Assembly (NCBI RefSeq): GCF_016924645.1
Contig: NZ_JAFFJV010000025.1
Span: forward strand, 1-64,000
Reading direction: 5' to 3'
Length of the DNA: 64,000 nucleotides
Origin: Rufibacter psychrotolerans
GTDB taxonomy: Bacteria; Bacteroidota; Bacteroidia; Cytophagales; Hymenobacteraceae
Each line of letters starts with the position of its first letter. Position 1 is the first letter of the stretch. Shown piece by piece: positions 53,991 to 63,019 of the stretch. A model generated the notes under the pieces. It saw only the letters and a program-made list of their open reading frames with translations. It ran no database searches and was not told the DNA's origin. A program made the position numbers and the translations under genes.

Positions 53991-55127
53991 TCAGGCTGAA
54001 AACGCCTTTTTAATGACGGCTGCCACCCGCTCCTGATCAGCTTGCGTGAGGCTGGAACCAGAGGGCAGGCACAAGCCGCGGGTGAACAACTCATCGCTGG
54101 TGCGCTCCCCAAAGTAGTCATGGCCTTGGTAGAGTGGCTGCAGGTGCATGGGTTGCCAAAGCGGCCGGCTCTCAATGTGGGCGGCCAGTAATTGAAGCCG
54201 AAGTTCTTCAGGAGTAAGGTTACAGCTTTTCTTTAGGGTGAAGCAGCTGAGCCAACGGTTAGAGAAAAAGCCCTCTGGTTCTGCCTGCCACTCCAGTTCC
54301 TCAATCTCCTGCAGCAGGTATCGGTAATGGTCAAATATTTGCCGGCGTTGCTGCACGCGCTCCTCCAGCACTTCCAACTGACCCCGGCCTATTCCGGCGC
54401 TGATATTGCTGAGGCGGTAATTGTAGCCCAGGGTGGTGTGGTGGTAGTATGGCAAAGGTTCTTTGGCCTGCATGGCCAGCCAACGTGCCTGCTCCACCAA
54501 CTGGGAATCTGGAGACACCAGGGCTCCGCCGCCCGAGGTGGTAATAATCTTGTTTCCGTTGAAGGAGAAAATGCCCGCTTTCCCGAAGGTGCCCAGTAGC
54601 TGGTCTCGGTACCGGGAACCCAACGCCTCAGCGGCGTCCTCAATAAGGGGCACCCCGTAGTGCTGGGTGATCTCCTGGATTTCCTGCAGCTGCGCGGGCA
54701 TGCCGTAGAGGTGCACCAGCACCAGAGCTTTGGGCAGCTTGCCGTTTTTAAGCCGATTTTCCAAAGCCTGCGCCAAAGCGCTAGGGCAGAGGTTCCAGGT
54801 GGTGGGTTCGCTGTCAATGAAAACGGGCGTGGCCCCCACGTAGCAGATGGGGTTGGTGCTGGCCACAAACGTGAAGGTGGAGCAGAAGACTTCGTCGCCG
54901 GGGCCTACGCCCAGGGCCAGCAAGGCCAGGTGCAGGGCGGCGGTGCCGGAACTGAGCGCGGCGGCGGCCGGCACGCTGAGGTAAGCGGACAGCTCTCGCT
55001 CAAAACCGTCTACGTTGGCCCCGGCGGTGGTGATCCAGTTAGAGTCAAAAGCCTGTTGCACGTGGTGTTGCTCCTTCCCGCCCATGTGCGGGGGCGAGAG
55101 GTAAATAAAATTCAGGGGAGGGGTCAT
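53991..55127 (-). CDS. DegT/DnrJ/EryC1/StrS sugar aminotransferase (PglE-like)
   Basis: A 378-residue PLP aminotransferase acting on nucleotide keto-sugars. GTAALHLALLALGVGPGDEVFCSTFTFVASTNPICYVGATPVFIDSE is the cofactor-binding region; IEDAAEALGSRY (Asp stacking on PLP) and FSFNGNKIITTSGGGAL, with the PLP lysine in NGNKI, follow. With its two upstream partners it resembles the pglE-pglD-pglC cassette. It is last in the three-gene operon; its ATG overlaps the upstream stop by four bases (ATGA). Sugar identity is inferred from family only. Confidence 0.9.
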   Translation of the reverse strand: MTPPLNFIYLSPPHMGGKEQHHVQQAFDSNWITTAGANVDGFERELSAYLSVPAAAALSSGTAALHLALLALGVGPGDEVFCSTFTFVASTNPICYVGATPVFIDSEPTTWNLCPSALAQALENRLKNGKLPKALVLVHLYGMPAQLQEIQEITQHYGVPLIEDAAEALGSRYRDQLLGTFGKAGIFSFNGNKIITTSGGGALVSPDSQLVEQARWLAMQAKEPLPYYHHTTLGYNYRLSNISAGIGRGQLEVLEERVQQRRQIFDHYRYLLQEIEELEWQAEPEGFFSNRWLSCFTLKKSCNLTPEELRLQLLAAHIESRPLWQPMHLQPLYQGHDYFGERTSDELFTRGLCLPSGSSLTQADQERVAAVIKKAFSA

Positions 55128-55783
55128 GCGGTTTGCTTCACAATGCGGGCCGGCACTCCTACGGCCGTGCAGTAACTGGGCAGGTCTGAGTTTACCATGG
55201 CACCCGCCCCTATAATGGAAAAAGCGCCTACCTTGCAGTTCTGCAAAATGGTGCTGTTAGTGCCCCCGTACACGCCCGTGCCCAGGCGCACACAGCCGCT
55301 CACCGCCACCTGTGGCATCAGGGAGCAGAAATCGCCAATAACGGTGTCATGCCCAACGGTGCAGGCCAGGTTCAGGAGCACGTGGCGGCCCAGCGTGACG
55401 TTGGTGGTGAGCACCGAGTTCTGGCAGACAATGGTGCCCTCGCCCAGTTTGTTTTCCTGCTCCGGCCGGCAGATCACCGAAGGGTGGACCAGGACCGGGA
55501 AACACAGCAGGGGGTTGAGCAGGCGGTCGGCCACGTCGGTTTTGGCCTGGCAGTTGCCAATGGCAATGGTCACGTACAGCTGGTGGTCTACGTTGTTGAG
55601 GTCCACTACCTTGCCCAGGTACGGCAGGCCGCAGATATGGGGCTGGGCGGGAACCGCATCGTCATAGAACCCTATGATGTCCCACTTGGGAGTAACCGCA
55701 TTGATTTGGTGGAGGAGCATCAGCACTTCCCGGCCCAGGCCGCCCGCGCCAACAATGGCAATTCTTTTTCTTTCAGTGTTCAT
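55124..55783 (-). CDS. Sugar O/N-acetyltransferase, NeuD/PglD-like
   Basis: A 219-residue protein with a short Rossmann N-terminus (KRIAIVGAGGLGREVLMLLHQI) and left-handed beta-helix hexapeptide repeats from about residue 105 (VICRPEQENKLGEGTIVCQNSVLTTNVTLGRHVLLNLACTVGHDTVIGDF). The His in VGHDTV is the expected catalytic base of PglD. It acetylates an amino sugar nucleotide using acetyl-CoA. It sits between the sugar transferase and the aminotransferase with four-base ATGA overlaps on both sides, so translation is coupled. Confidence 0.88.
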   Translation of the reverse strand: MNTERKRIAIVGAGGLGREVLMLLHQINAVTPKWDIIGFYDDAVPAQPHICGLPYLGKVVDLNNVDHQLYVTIAIGNCQAKTDVADRLLNPLLCFPVLVHPSVICRPEQENKLGEGTIVCQNSVLTTNVTLGRHVLLNLACTVGHDTVIGDFCSLMPQVAVSGCVRLGTGVYGGTNSTILQNCKVGAFSIIGAGAMVNSDLPSYCTAVGVPARIVKQTA

Positions 55784-56400
55784 AAAGACGATTGGTTAGC
55801 AGAACCAGTAAACCGCTCCATGGTGGCCGTGCCCGGGGCCGAGATGCCCCTGGGGTTCAGCAGATGCCGGATGGTGCGTCCTAAGATACGCAAATCTACC
55901 CGGAAAGACACGTGGTCCACGTACCAGACGTCGTAGGCAAATTTCTCCTCCCAGCGCAGCAGGTTGCGGCCGTTTACCTGGGCCCAGCCGGTAATGCCGG
56001 GCCGTACCAGGTGCCGCCGGGCCTGCTCCGGCGAGTACAGCGGCAAATACTCCATCAGCAGGGGCCGGGGGCCCACCAGGCTCATGTCGCCCTTGAGTAC
56101 GTTCAGCAGCTGCGGGAGCTCGTCCAAAGAGGTTTTCCGCAGGAATTTCCCCAGGGGGGTGAGGCGCTGGGCGTCGGGGAGGAGCGTGCCGTGCAGGTCG
56201 CGGGCCTCGGTCATGGTCCTGAACTTGTAGAAGGCAAACGGTTTGCCGTGCAGGCCGGGGCGCTGCTGCCGGAACAGGACCTTGCCTCCCAGCCCTACCC
56301 AGAGCGCCACCGCCACCAACGCCATCACGGGCCACAGCACCAACAGGGCGGTGCCCGCCAGCAGAAGATCTAAGAAACGCTTTCCGAACGCAAGGTACAT
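55780..56400 (-). CDS. Phosphoglycosyl transferase (bacterial sugar transferase, PglC-like)
   Basis: A 206-residue monotopic initiating transferase that moves a phospho-sugar from UDP-sugar to undecaprenyl phosphate. It has one hydrophobic helix (LLLAGTALLVLWPVMALVAVALWVG, residues 11-35), FRTM..EARD and SLDELPQLLNVLKGDMSLVGPRPLLMEYL, the family signature, and the Asp-Glu catalytic pair in LDELPQ. Size is that of PglC (about 200) rather than the long WbaP type. First gene of the operon pglC-D-E; a dehydratase (PglF) and glycosyltransferases are not in the window. Confidence 0.9.
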   Translation of the reverse strand: MYLAFGKRFLDLLLAGTALLVLWPVMALVAVALWVGLGGKVLFRQQRPGLHGKPFAFYKFRTMTEARDLHGTLLPDAQRLTPLGKFLRKTSLDELPQLLNVLKGDMSLVGPRPLLMEYLPLYSPEQARRHLVRPGITGWAQVNGRNLLRWEEKFAYDVWYVDHVSFRVDLRILGRTIRHLLNPRGISAPGTATMERFTGSANQSSL

Positions 56401-56600
56401 GCGGTAATGTGCTAATTTTTAAAGGTGCTGATGTGCCAATGGACCGACAAATCAGGGAAATGACAGCCTTGGCAAGAGAGACGTTTTGAGCCTGTTTGAA
56501 AGAAAGCAGGATCAAAACGGAAGATACTAAAGTTAGCGTTTGTAGGGCTATTCCCCGCCTCATGGGCACTCAACACTAACAACTAATTCCCAATCACTAG

Positions 56601-56608
56601 TATCTTGC
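56601..56608 (+). promoter_or_regulatory. Near-consensus -7 element of ispE
   Basis: TATCTTGC (one base off TAnnTTTG) ends four bases before the ATG at 56612, implying a very short or absent leader. Confidence 0.35.
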
Positions 56609-56611
56609 AGC

Positions 56612-57424
56612 ATGATTCAATTCCCGAACGCGAAGATAAACCTTGGTCTGCAATTGGTGGAAAAACGCCCCGATGGGTTCCATAACCTGGTGTCCTGCTT
56701 TTACCCCGTAGGCTGGACCGATGCCCTGGAGATTCTGCCCGCCCAGGCAGAGGCCACGTTCACGCTTTCGGGCCTGCCCGTGCCTGGCGAACCTACTGCC
56801 AACCTTTGCTGGAAAGCCTATGAGCTCCTGCGGAAGGATTTTGAACTGCCGGCCATCCAGATGCACCTGCACAAGGTCATTCCCATGGGGGCCGGATTGG
56901 GCGGCGGCTCCGCCGATGCCGCATTCACCCTCAAGATCCTGAACGAGGTTTTCAACTTAAGCCTCACCTCCGGGAACCTAGAAGACTACGCCCGCCAACT
57001 GGGTTCTGACTGTGCCTTTTTTGTGCAGAACAAACCCGTGCTGGCCGTGGAGAAAGGCGATGTGTTTGAGCCCCTGGAAGTGGACCTAACCGGCTGGCAC
57101 CTGGTGCTGGTGTACCCCAACCTGGCCATCAGCACCGCCGAGGCCTACGCCGGGGTTTCGCCCCGTTTCCCCGAAAACAGCCTGAAAACGCTGTTGGCGC
57201 AGGATATCTCCACCTGGAAAGACAGGGTAGTGAATGACTTTGAGGCGAGTCTTTTCCCCAAGTACCCGGTGCTGGCAGAGCTTAAGCAGCAGCTGTACAG
57301 CATGGGCGCGGTGTACGCCTCCATGTCGGGCTCCGGGTCTACCATGTACGGCTTGTTCCAGACTGCGCCCGCAGCTCCGTTACTTTTCCCGCAGGAGTAC
57401 TCAGTTTGGCAGGGCGTTCTTTAA
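56612..57424 (+). CDS. ispE: 4-diphosphocytidyl-2-C-methyl-D-erythritol kinase
   Basis: A 270-residue GHMP kinase of the MEP isoprenoid pathway. FPNAKINLGLQLVEKRPDGFHNL (substrate site) and PMGAGLGGGSADAAFTLKILNEVF (ATP loop) are diagnostic; SGSGSTMYGLF is near the C-terminus. Length is close to other Bacteroidota IspE. The end overlaps the convergent EamA gene by 24 bases. A near-consensus -7 element four bases before the ATG suggests the mRNA is leaderless. Confidence 0.95.
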   Translation: MIQFPNAKINLGLQLVEKRPDGFHNLVSCFYPVGWTDALEILPAQAEATFTLSGLPVPGEPTANLCWKAYELLRKDFELPAIQMHLHKVIPMGAGLGGGSADAAFTLKILNEVFNLSLTSGNLEDYARQLGSDCAFFVQNKPVLAVEKGDVFEPLEVDLTGWHLVLVYPNLAISTAEAYAGVSPRFPENSLKTLLAQDISTWKDRVVNDFEASLFPKYPVLAELKQQLYSMGAVYASMSGSGSTMYGLFQTAPAAPLLFPQEYSVWQGVL

Positions 57425-58324
57425 GCGCTGCTGCCGGCGGTGAATGACGGCTTCCAGAATGGGGTGCAGGAACACGCTGAACAGGATAATGGCCGCCCCG
57501 TAGTAAAACCCTGCCGACATCACCTCGCCTTCCTTGAAGATGAACCACGCCAGCAAGATGCCGTACACCGGCTCCAGGTTCACGGTCAGGTTCATGGTGT
57601 AGGCACTGAATTTATGCATGAGCCGCACGGCGGCGGTGTACGCGTACACGGTACACACCAGGGCCAGCAGGGCAATGCAGAACACGTCTACGCCCGTTAA
57701 GGCCAGTTGCAGCTCGCCGGTTTCGGTCATCCATTGACGGTAGAAGGGCAGGAACAGGCAGGTGGCCAGCCAGGCGCCGGCCATCTCGTAGCAGGTAATG
57801 GTGGTAGCCGCGTGCTGCTTGGTGAGCTTGCTGTTGATGATGGTGAAGCACGAGGCCAGAAACGCCGAGCCCACGGCCATGGCAATACCCACGGCATGGT
57901 CAAACTCAAACCGGAAGATGACGTACAGCCCCACCATGATGAGCAGCGCCAGCGCCACCTCATGCGGCTTTATCTTCTTATTGGTGAAGATTGGCTCCAG
58001 AATGGCGGTCCAGAGGCTGGCCGTGGCCATGCCCGCCAGGCAGATAGAAACCGACGAAATCCTGGCCGAGGCGAAAAACAAGATCCAGTGCGCCGCAATC
58101 AGGAAACCCACGCCCAGAATCTTCAGGATAGGCCCCCGCCCAATGCGCAGCGACTGCTTGCGCACTTTGATAATCACCGCCAGCGCCACCGCCGCCAGAA
58201 TGGTCCGGTAAAACACCAATTCCACAGCCGGAATAGAGATAAATTTCCCCAGAATGGCCGTAAAGCCCCACAGGACAATGATAAAGTGTAGTTCCAGGTA
58301 ATCTTTAAAGCGAGGGGTTTGCAC
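57401..58324 (-). CDS. EamA/DMT family transporter
   Basis: A 307-residue membrane protein with ten predicted helices in two EamA repeats (ELHFIIVLWGFTAILGKFISIPAVELVFYRTILAA; TMNLTVNLEPVYGILLAWFIFKEGE, typical of repeat 2). It would export small metabolites; the substrate is unknown. The start is GTG at 58324 (MQTPRFKDYLELHF); no ATG exists near the family N-terminus. It converges on ispE with a 24-base overlap. Confidence 0.85.
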   Translation of the reverse strand: MQTPRFKDYLELHFIIVLWGFTAILGKFISIPAVELVFYRTILAAVALAVIIKVRKQSLRIGRGPILKILGVGFLIAAHWILFFASARISSVSICLAGMATASLWTAILEPIFTNKKIKPHEVALALLIMVGLYVIFRFEFDHAVGIAMAVGSAFLASCFTIINSKLTKQHAATTITCYEMAGAWLATCLFLPFYRQWMTETGELQLALTGVDVFCIALLALVCTVYAYTAAVRLMHKFSAYTMNLTVNLEPVYGILLAWFIFKEGEVMSAGFYYGAAIILFSVFLHPILEAVIHRRQQRLKNALPN

Positions 58325-58453
58325 TGGGAGGAATTGTAAATTGAGAATTAGAAACTAAGAATTGGGGCAGTAAAGGACGGCCTTCTGTTTTGAGGCTGAT
58401 TTCTGCAGAATGGCCCTTAAACAAGACCATTGCTCAGGCCCTATCTCCCTACC

Positions 58454-58640
58454 GCTGGCGCGAGTTTCCAAACTCGTGCCTACAGATGCGGGGTAGCCTC
58501 CAGGCTACCCTCGCGGCAACGCCGCGACACCGGGATTGTTGGTCTTTAATATTTTTCAGCAGCACTTGAGTCCGTCATTGGTTCCCGGCGAGTCTGGAGC
58601 GTTCGCTTCATCCCTCGTCACGAGACCGGAGTCTCGCGCC
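58454..58640. repeat. Composite palindromic element, uninterrupted form
   Basis: 187 bases in the gene-free stretch 58325-58690: arm GCTGGCGCGAGTTTCCAAAC, hairpin GGGTAGCCTCCAGGCTACCC, block CCCGGCGAGTCTGGAGCGTT, closing arm. It matches 44197-44466 in order but lacks the inner GGCGCGGAAGTTAC pair. P-like hairpin at 58386. Bases 58660-58692 are AACTAGCAACTAAC-type direct repeats. Confidence 0.85.
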
Positions 58641-58690
58641 AAAACTAGATCTAAATAGAAACCAACAACTAGCAACTAACAACTAGCCAA

Positions 58691-59773
58691 CTATCGCGGT
58701 ACCGTCCGGTAGAGGATAATGCCAATCACGGTGAACACGGCCAGCGGCACGAAGGCGGCAAGTTGCGGGGGAATACCGCCCACCGAAGCCAGGCTCCGGC
58801 TCATCATCACGAAGATGATGAAGATAAAGGCCAGCACGAACCCTAGGGCAATCTGCAGGCCTACGCCACCGCGCACCTTCCGCGAGCTCAGAATGACGCC
58901 AATGATGGTCAGCACCGTAATGGCGAAGGGGTAGCTCATGCGCTCGTATTTTTCGGTCATGTACATCTCCACATCGGTGGCGCCGCGCAGCACTTTCTCG
59001 TCAATGAGGCGGTTGAGCTCGGCGTTGGTGAGGGTTTCCTTGAGGCGGTAGGTACTGGCGAAGTCCTTGGGCAGCAGGTTAAGGGTGGTGTCAATGGCCC
59101 CGCCGTGGTAAACGGTTTCCTTGTCGCCGTTGAAGGTGCGCAGGGTGTAAGAGTCCATGTGCCACTTCTGCTTGGTGCTGTCCCACCGGATAGACTCAGA
59201 GGAAAGCTTTCGCAGGAGTTCCTGTTTTCTGATGGTTTCCAGCGTGAATTTATAGCCCACGTTGGCGTGGTTGTTATAACTCTCCAGATAGGCGTAGGTG
59301 TCTGGCCCGATGCGGAAGTGCACGTTGCGGCCCTCAAAGGTGTAAGGGTTCTTCACGTACTTTATCTCAAACGCCACCCGGGTCTTGTTGGCATTGGGAA
59401 TCACGTACGAAGAGAAAAAGAAGATAAAAATCCCGATGATCACCGAACCAATGATGTAGGGCACCAGCATGCGTTTAAAGGAAATCCCGCTGCTCAGAAT
59501 AGCCACAATCTCGGTATGCGAGGCCAGTTTGGCCGTTACAAACACCGTGGCAATAAATACCGTGATGGGGCTGAGCATGTTGATGTAGTGCGGAATCATG
59601 TTGACGTAGTAGTCCAGCAGAATCACCTTCACCGACAGGTTGTGCTGGATAAAGTCATCGTTCTTCTCCACGAAGTCAATCACGCAGATCACCGCAATGA
59701 GGATGATCACCACGAACACAAACGTGGTCAGGAACTTCTTAAGGATGTAATTGTCTAATAGCTTCAGCTTCAC
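58691..59773 (-). CDS. LptF/LptG family permease
   Basis: A 360-residue inner-membrane permease of the YjgP/YjgQ family: helices 1-3 in residues 1-125 (ILKKFLTTFVFVVIILIAVICVIDFVEK; SPITVFIATVFVTAKLASHTEIVAILSSGISF), a periplasmic jellyroll domain about residues 125-280, and three more helices at the end. With LptB it extracts lipopolysaccharide from the inner membrane. Whether this is LptF or LptG cannot be read. The start is GTG at 59773 (MKLKLLDNYILKKF). Confidence 0.88.
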   Translation of the reverse strand: MKLKLLDNYILKKFLTTFVFVVIILIAVICVIDFVEKNDDFIQHNLSVKVILLDYYVNMIPHYINMLSPITVFIATVFVTAKLASHTEIVAILSSGISFKRMLVPYIIGSVIIGIFIFFFSSYVIPNANKTRVAFEIKYVKNPYTFEGRNVHFRIGPDTYAYLESYNNHANVGYKFTLETIRKQELLRKLSSESIRWDSTKQKWHMDSYTLRTFNGDKETVYHGGAIDTTLNLLPKDFASTYRLKETLTNAELNRLIDEKVLRGATDVEMYMTEKYERMSYPFAITVLTIIGVILSSRKVRGGVGLQIALGFVLAFIFIIFVMMSRSLASVGGIPPQLAAFVPLAVFTVIGIILYRTVPR

Positions 59774-59884
59774 CGCTATATCAATTAGGAACTAAGAATT
59801 AAGAATTAGGAATTGCTTCTTGAAGGATAGACAACAGAAAGGCAAGTTTCCTCAAATTCCTAATTCCTGATTCTGACTTCATAC

Positions 59885-61015
59885 TTATAAACGTGTCATT
59901 AACTTCTTTACCATCTGGTCTTTCCAGGGGCGGAAGGTGCCGGCCAGGATCTGTTCGCGCGCCTGGCCTACCAGCCACAGGTAGAACGTTAGGTTGTGCA
60001 CGCTGGCAATCTGAGCCCCCAGCATCTCGGTGGCGTGCATGAGGTGGCGCAGATACGCCTTGGAGTAGAACGTACTCACGTAGCCGCCCAGTTCCTGGTC
60101 AATAGGAGAGTAGTCCTCTTTCCAGCGCTCGTTCCGGATGTTGATGATGCCCTGCGTGGTGAACAGCATGCCGTTGCGGGCATTGCGGGTAGGCAACACA
60201 CAGTCAAACATGTCCACGCCCAGGGCGATGTTCTCCAGAATGTTAGCCGGGGTGCCCACGCCCATGAGGTAACGCGGTTTATCAGCGGGCAGTATGTCGC
60301 AGACCAGATCGGTCATCTCGTACATCATCTCGGCGGGCTCGCCCACGCTTAAACCGCCAATGGCGTTTCCGGGCCGATTTTTGGAAGCGATGGTCTCCGC
60401 ACTCTGGATACGCAGATCTTTGTAGGTGCTGCCCTGCACAATGGGGAAGAGCGTCTGCTCATAGCCGTACTTAGGATCTGTGGCGTCAAAGCGGTCAATG
60501 CAGCGCTGTAGCCAGCGGTGCGTGCGCTCCATGGAGTTGCGGGCGTAGTGGTAATCGCAGGGGTAAGGGGTGCACTCGTCAAAGGCCATGATGATGTCGG
60601 CGCCAATGGTGCGCTGCGTGTCCATCACATTCTCTGGGGTGAACAGGTGCCGGGAACCGTCAATGTGCGAGCGGAACTTCACGCCTTCCTCCACAATCTT
60701 GCGGGTGCCCGAAAGGGAGAACACCTGGTACCCGCCGCTATCAGTAAGGATGGGCCGGTCCCAGCCGTTGAACTTGTGCAGACCACCGGCCTGCTCCAGC
60801 ACATTTAAACCCGGCCGAAGGTACAGGTGGTAGGTATTGCCCAGGATAATCTGCGCTTTCACGTCTTCTTTGAGCTCGCGCTGGTGCACGGCCTTTACGG
60901 TACCGGCGGTGCCCACCGGCATGAAAATAGGGGTTTGTATGGTGCCATGGGCGGTGGTGAGTACCCCGGCCCGGGCTTTGGAAGCAGGATCTTTTGCTAC
61001 TAAATCAAACGTCAT
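59885..61015 (-). CDS. tgt: Queuine tRNA-ribosyltransferase
   Basis: A 376-residue tRNA-guanine transglycosylase that replaces guanine 34 by a queuine precursor in GUN-anticodon tRNAs. Signatures: ARAGVLTTAHGTIQTPIFMPVGTAGTVKAV, NTYHLYLRPG, SGGYQVFSLS, the catalytic aspartate region MAFDECTPY, LMGVGTPANILE, and MFDCVLPTRNARNG. The C-terminal zinc site usual in this family is only partly evident to me. The ATG at 61015 gives the family start (MTFDLVAKDPASKARAGVL); the frame further upstream runs into the divergent promoter region. Confidence 0.94.
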   Translation of the reverse strand: MTFDLVAKDPASKARAGVLTTAHGTIQTPIFMPVGTAGTVKAVHQRELKEDVKAQIILGNTYHLYLRPGLNVLEQAGGLHKFNGWDRPILTDSGGYQVFSLSGTRKIVEEGVKFRSHIDGSRHLFTPENVMDTQRTIGADIIMAFDECTPYPCDYHYARNSMERTHRWLQRCIDRFDATDPKYGYEQTLFPIVQGSTYKDLRIQSAETIASKNRPGNAIGGLSVGEPAEMMYEMTDLVCDILPADKPRYLMGVGTPANILENIALGVDMFDCVLPTRNARNGMLFTTQGIINIRNERWKEDYSPIDQELGGYVSTFYSKAYLRHLMHATEMLGAQIASVHNLTFYLWLVGQAREQILAGTFRPWKDQMVKKLMTRL

Positions 61016-61097
61016 GGATAACTGGTAAAATACCGGAGACGCCCTCCCTTTTGGTGCAATGGGCCAGCTATTTGCCAGCCAGGGTTTCTCCAATTGG

Positions 61098-61168
61098 CAA
61101 AGATACAAACAACCTTTTGTTCCACCGCCCGGCCGCTAGGCAGCGCAAGGATATTTGTGCTATTTTTG
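61098..61168. promoter_or_regulatory. Divergent -7 elements between tgt and the GT2 gene
   Basis: Minus strand: TATCTTTG (61098-61105) for tgt, leader about 77 bases. Plus strand: TATTTTTG (61161-61168) for the GT2 gene, leader about 16 bases to the TTG at 61189. Neither has a clear -33 box. Confidence 0.45.
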
Positions 61169-61188
61169 GACCCAGTTTTCTTTTCGCC

Positions 61189-62319
61189 TTGGACTACCTG
61201 TTTCCTCTCCACGTTTCGTTGCTCCTTCTGCTGGCCGCCTGTGTGCTGGTGCAGCTGTTCTATGTTCTCTATTACTTCCTGCCGCTGGCCTTCCACAAAG
61301 ACCCGGCGCCCCAAAACGGGGCCAACCTGCCGCCGCTGTCCATTCTGGTGTGTGCCCACAATGAGGCTGAGAACCTGCAGGAATTGTTGCCCCTGCTCAT
61401 ACAGCAGGAGTACCCGCAGCCGTTAGAAATTATAGTGATTGATGATAGGTCCTGGGACGGCAGCCACGTGCTGGTGAAGGAATATGAGCTGGAGCACGCC
61501 CACGTGCGGCTGGTGCGCGTGAAAGAAACCCCGCCCCTCATGAGCCCCAAGAAGTATGCGCTCTTCCTGGGCATAAAAGCCGCTCAGTATGAGCATTTAC
61601 TGCTCACCGATGCCGACTGCCGGCCCCTTTCGGCTACCTGGGCCCAAAGCATGGCCAGCGGTTTTTTAGGGGGAAAAGACATCGTTTTGGGCGTTTCCCC
61701 GTATATGCAGATATATGGATTCTTAAATCATTTAATTCGATTTGAAACCTTCTTGACTGCTATTCAGTATCTGTCGTTTGCTAAGCGAGGGCAAGCGTAT
61801 ATGGGAGTGGGGAGAAATCTTGCTTACACCAAATCAGTTTTTTTCCGGAACAAGGGTTTCTCGTCCCATATCAGGTCCTTGGGAGGCGATGACGATTTAT
61901 TTGTGCAGGAAGCTGCCCAACACTCTGCCGTCCAGATTGTCATTGACCGCAGCGCCCAGACAAGCAGCTCCCCGGAACGCCGGTGGCGCGACTGGTGGCG
62001 CCAGAAACGGAGACATTTGGCGGCAGGGAGGCAGTACCAGAAGAAGAATCAACTCAGACTCGGACTTTTTGTCCTGTCAAACGCGTTATTTTATGTAATA
62101 TCACCCGTTCTTTTAGGCTTGCAGTACCAGTTGTTGTGGGTTGGCCTCATTATTGGGGTGAGATATGCCGCCCTGTACGGGTCTTATTTGCCGGTGGCCC
62201 GCCGCCTGCAAGATCCGCTCAAATGGTGGCTCCTGCCAATCTTGGAAGTAGGATATTACCTCAATTATATAGGGATCGGGATCTCTGTTTTAACGACTAA
62301 AAAGGTAAGATGGAAGTAA
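61189..62319 (+). CDS. Family 2 glycosyltransferase, membrane-bound
   Basis: A 376-residue processive-type GT2. Two hydrophobic segments at residues 1-35 and C-terminal helices from about residue 290 (ALFYVISPVLLGLQYQLLWVGLIIGVRY) flank a GT-A catalytic domain with PLSILVCAHNEAENLQELLPLLIQQ, EIIVIDDRSWDGSHVL (the DDxS motif), LLTDADCRP (DxD) and, near residue 225, DDDLFVQEAA. It probably adds sugars to a polysaccharide or lipid; product unknown. I take TTG at 61189 (LDYLFPLHVSLLL) because the frame upstream lies before the -7 element. It overlaps the sigma-factor start by ten bases. Confidence 0.83.
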   Translation: MDYLFPLHVSLLLLLAACVLVQLFYVLYYFLPLAFHKDPAPQNGANLPPLSILVCAHNEAENLQELLPLLIQQEYPQPLEIIVIDDRSWDGSHVLVKEYELEHAHVRLVRVKETPPLMSPKKYALFLGIKAAQYEHLLLTDADCRPLSATWAQSMASGFLGGKDIVLGVSPYMQIYGFLNHLIRFETFLTAIQYLSFAKRGQAYMGVGRNLAYTKSVFFRNKGFSSHIRSLGGDDDLFVQEAAQHSAVQIVIDRSAQTSSSPERRWRDWWRQKRRHLAAGRQYQKKNQLRLGLFVLSNALFYVISPVLLGLQYQLLWVGLIIGVRYAALYGSYLPVARRLQDPLKWWLLPILEVGYYLNYIGIGISVLTTKKVRWK

Positions 62320-62918
62320 ACAAGCAATTTTCCGCGAAAGCGAAACACGATTTTAAACTGATCCAGTCTGCGGTGGAAGATGGCGACGAGAAAGCCTACG
62401 CCGAGCTGATGCAGATCTACAAAAAGCCGGTTTACCACGTGGTTCTCAAGATGGTGCGCAACGCCGATGACGCCGAGGACCTCACCATTGAAGCCTTCGC
62501 GAAAGCGTTCCGTAACCTGCACAAGTTCAACCCGGAGTACGCGTTCAGTACGTGGCTGTTCAGAATTGCCACCAACAACTGTATTGACTTCATCCGGAAG
62601 AACAAGATCAAGACCATGAGCATTGACTCGGCCATCAAGATCGACAACGGCGATGAGATCACCATTGATTTCAAAGACAACAACCTGAACCCGCAGGAGT
62701 CTGCCATCAAGAACCAGAAGATAGAGATCATGCAGTACATTGTGAGCAAGCTGCCAGACAAGTACCAGCGCCTGGTTACCCTGCGCTACTTTGATGAGCT
62801 GTCTTACGAGGAAATCGCCACCGAACTCAGCGCCCCGCTTGGTACCGTAAAGGCCCAGCTGCACCGCGCCCGCGAGTTGCTCTATGACATGGTGAAGAAC
62901 AAGAAACACCTTATCTAA
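62310..62918 (+). CDS. Sigma-70 family RNA polymerase sigma factor
   Basis: A 202-residue small sigma factor. Region 2 (YAELMQIYKKPVYHVVLKMVRNADDAEDLTIEAFAKAFRNLHKFNPEYAFSTWLFRIATNNCIDFIRK) and region 4 (YQRLVTLRYFDELSYEEIATELSAPLGTVKAQLHRARELLYDM) are both intact; region 3 is only a linker, so it is ECF-sized. The N-terminus begins MEVNKQFSAKAKHDFKL. No anti-sigma gene is adjacent. Because the ATG lies inside the end of the GT2 gene (10-base overlap), translation is likely coupled. Confidence 0.9.
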   Translation: MEVNKQFSAKAKHDFKLIQSAVEDGDEKAYAELMQIYKKPVYHVVLKMVRNADDAEDLTIEAFAKAFRNLHKFNPEYAFSTWLFRIATNNCIDFIRKNKIKTMSIDSAIKIDNGDEITIDFKDNNLNPQESAIKNQKIEIMQYIVSKLPDKYQRLVTLRYFDELSYEEIATELSAPLGTVKAQLHRARELLYDMVKNKKHLI

Positions 62919-62952
62919 GACACAAGACGTCAGACATAAGACACAAGATTAC

Positions 62953-62975
62953 AGAAGCAGCCCCAGCGGCTGCTT
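62953..62975 (+). terminator. Hairpin after the sigma-factor gene
   Basis: AAGCAGCC pairs with GGCTGCTT around CCAGC or a shorter loop; the following T content is poor, so termination is only likely. Confidence 0.45.
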
Positions 62976-63019
62976 TCTGCGTTTTGGGCCTGTTTTCAGG
63001 GAAAGAGGCTTAAAACCTC

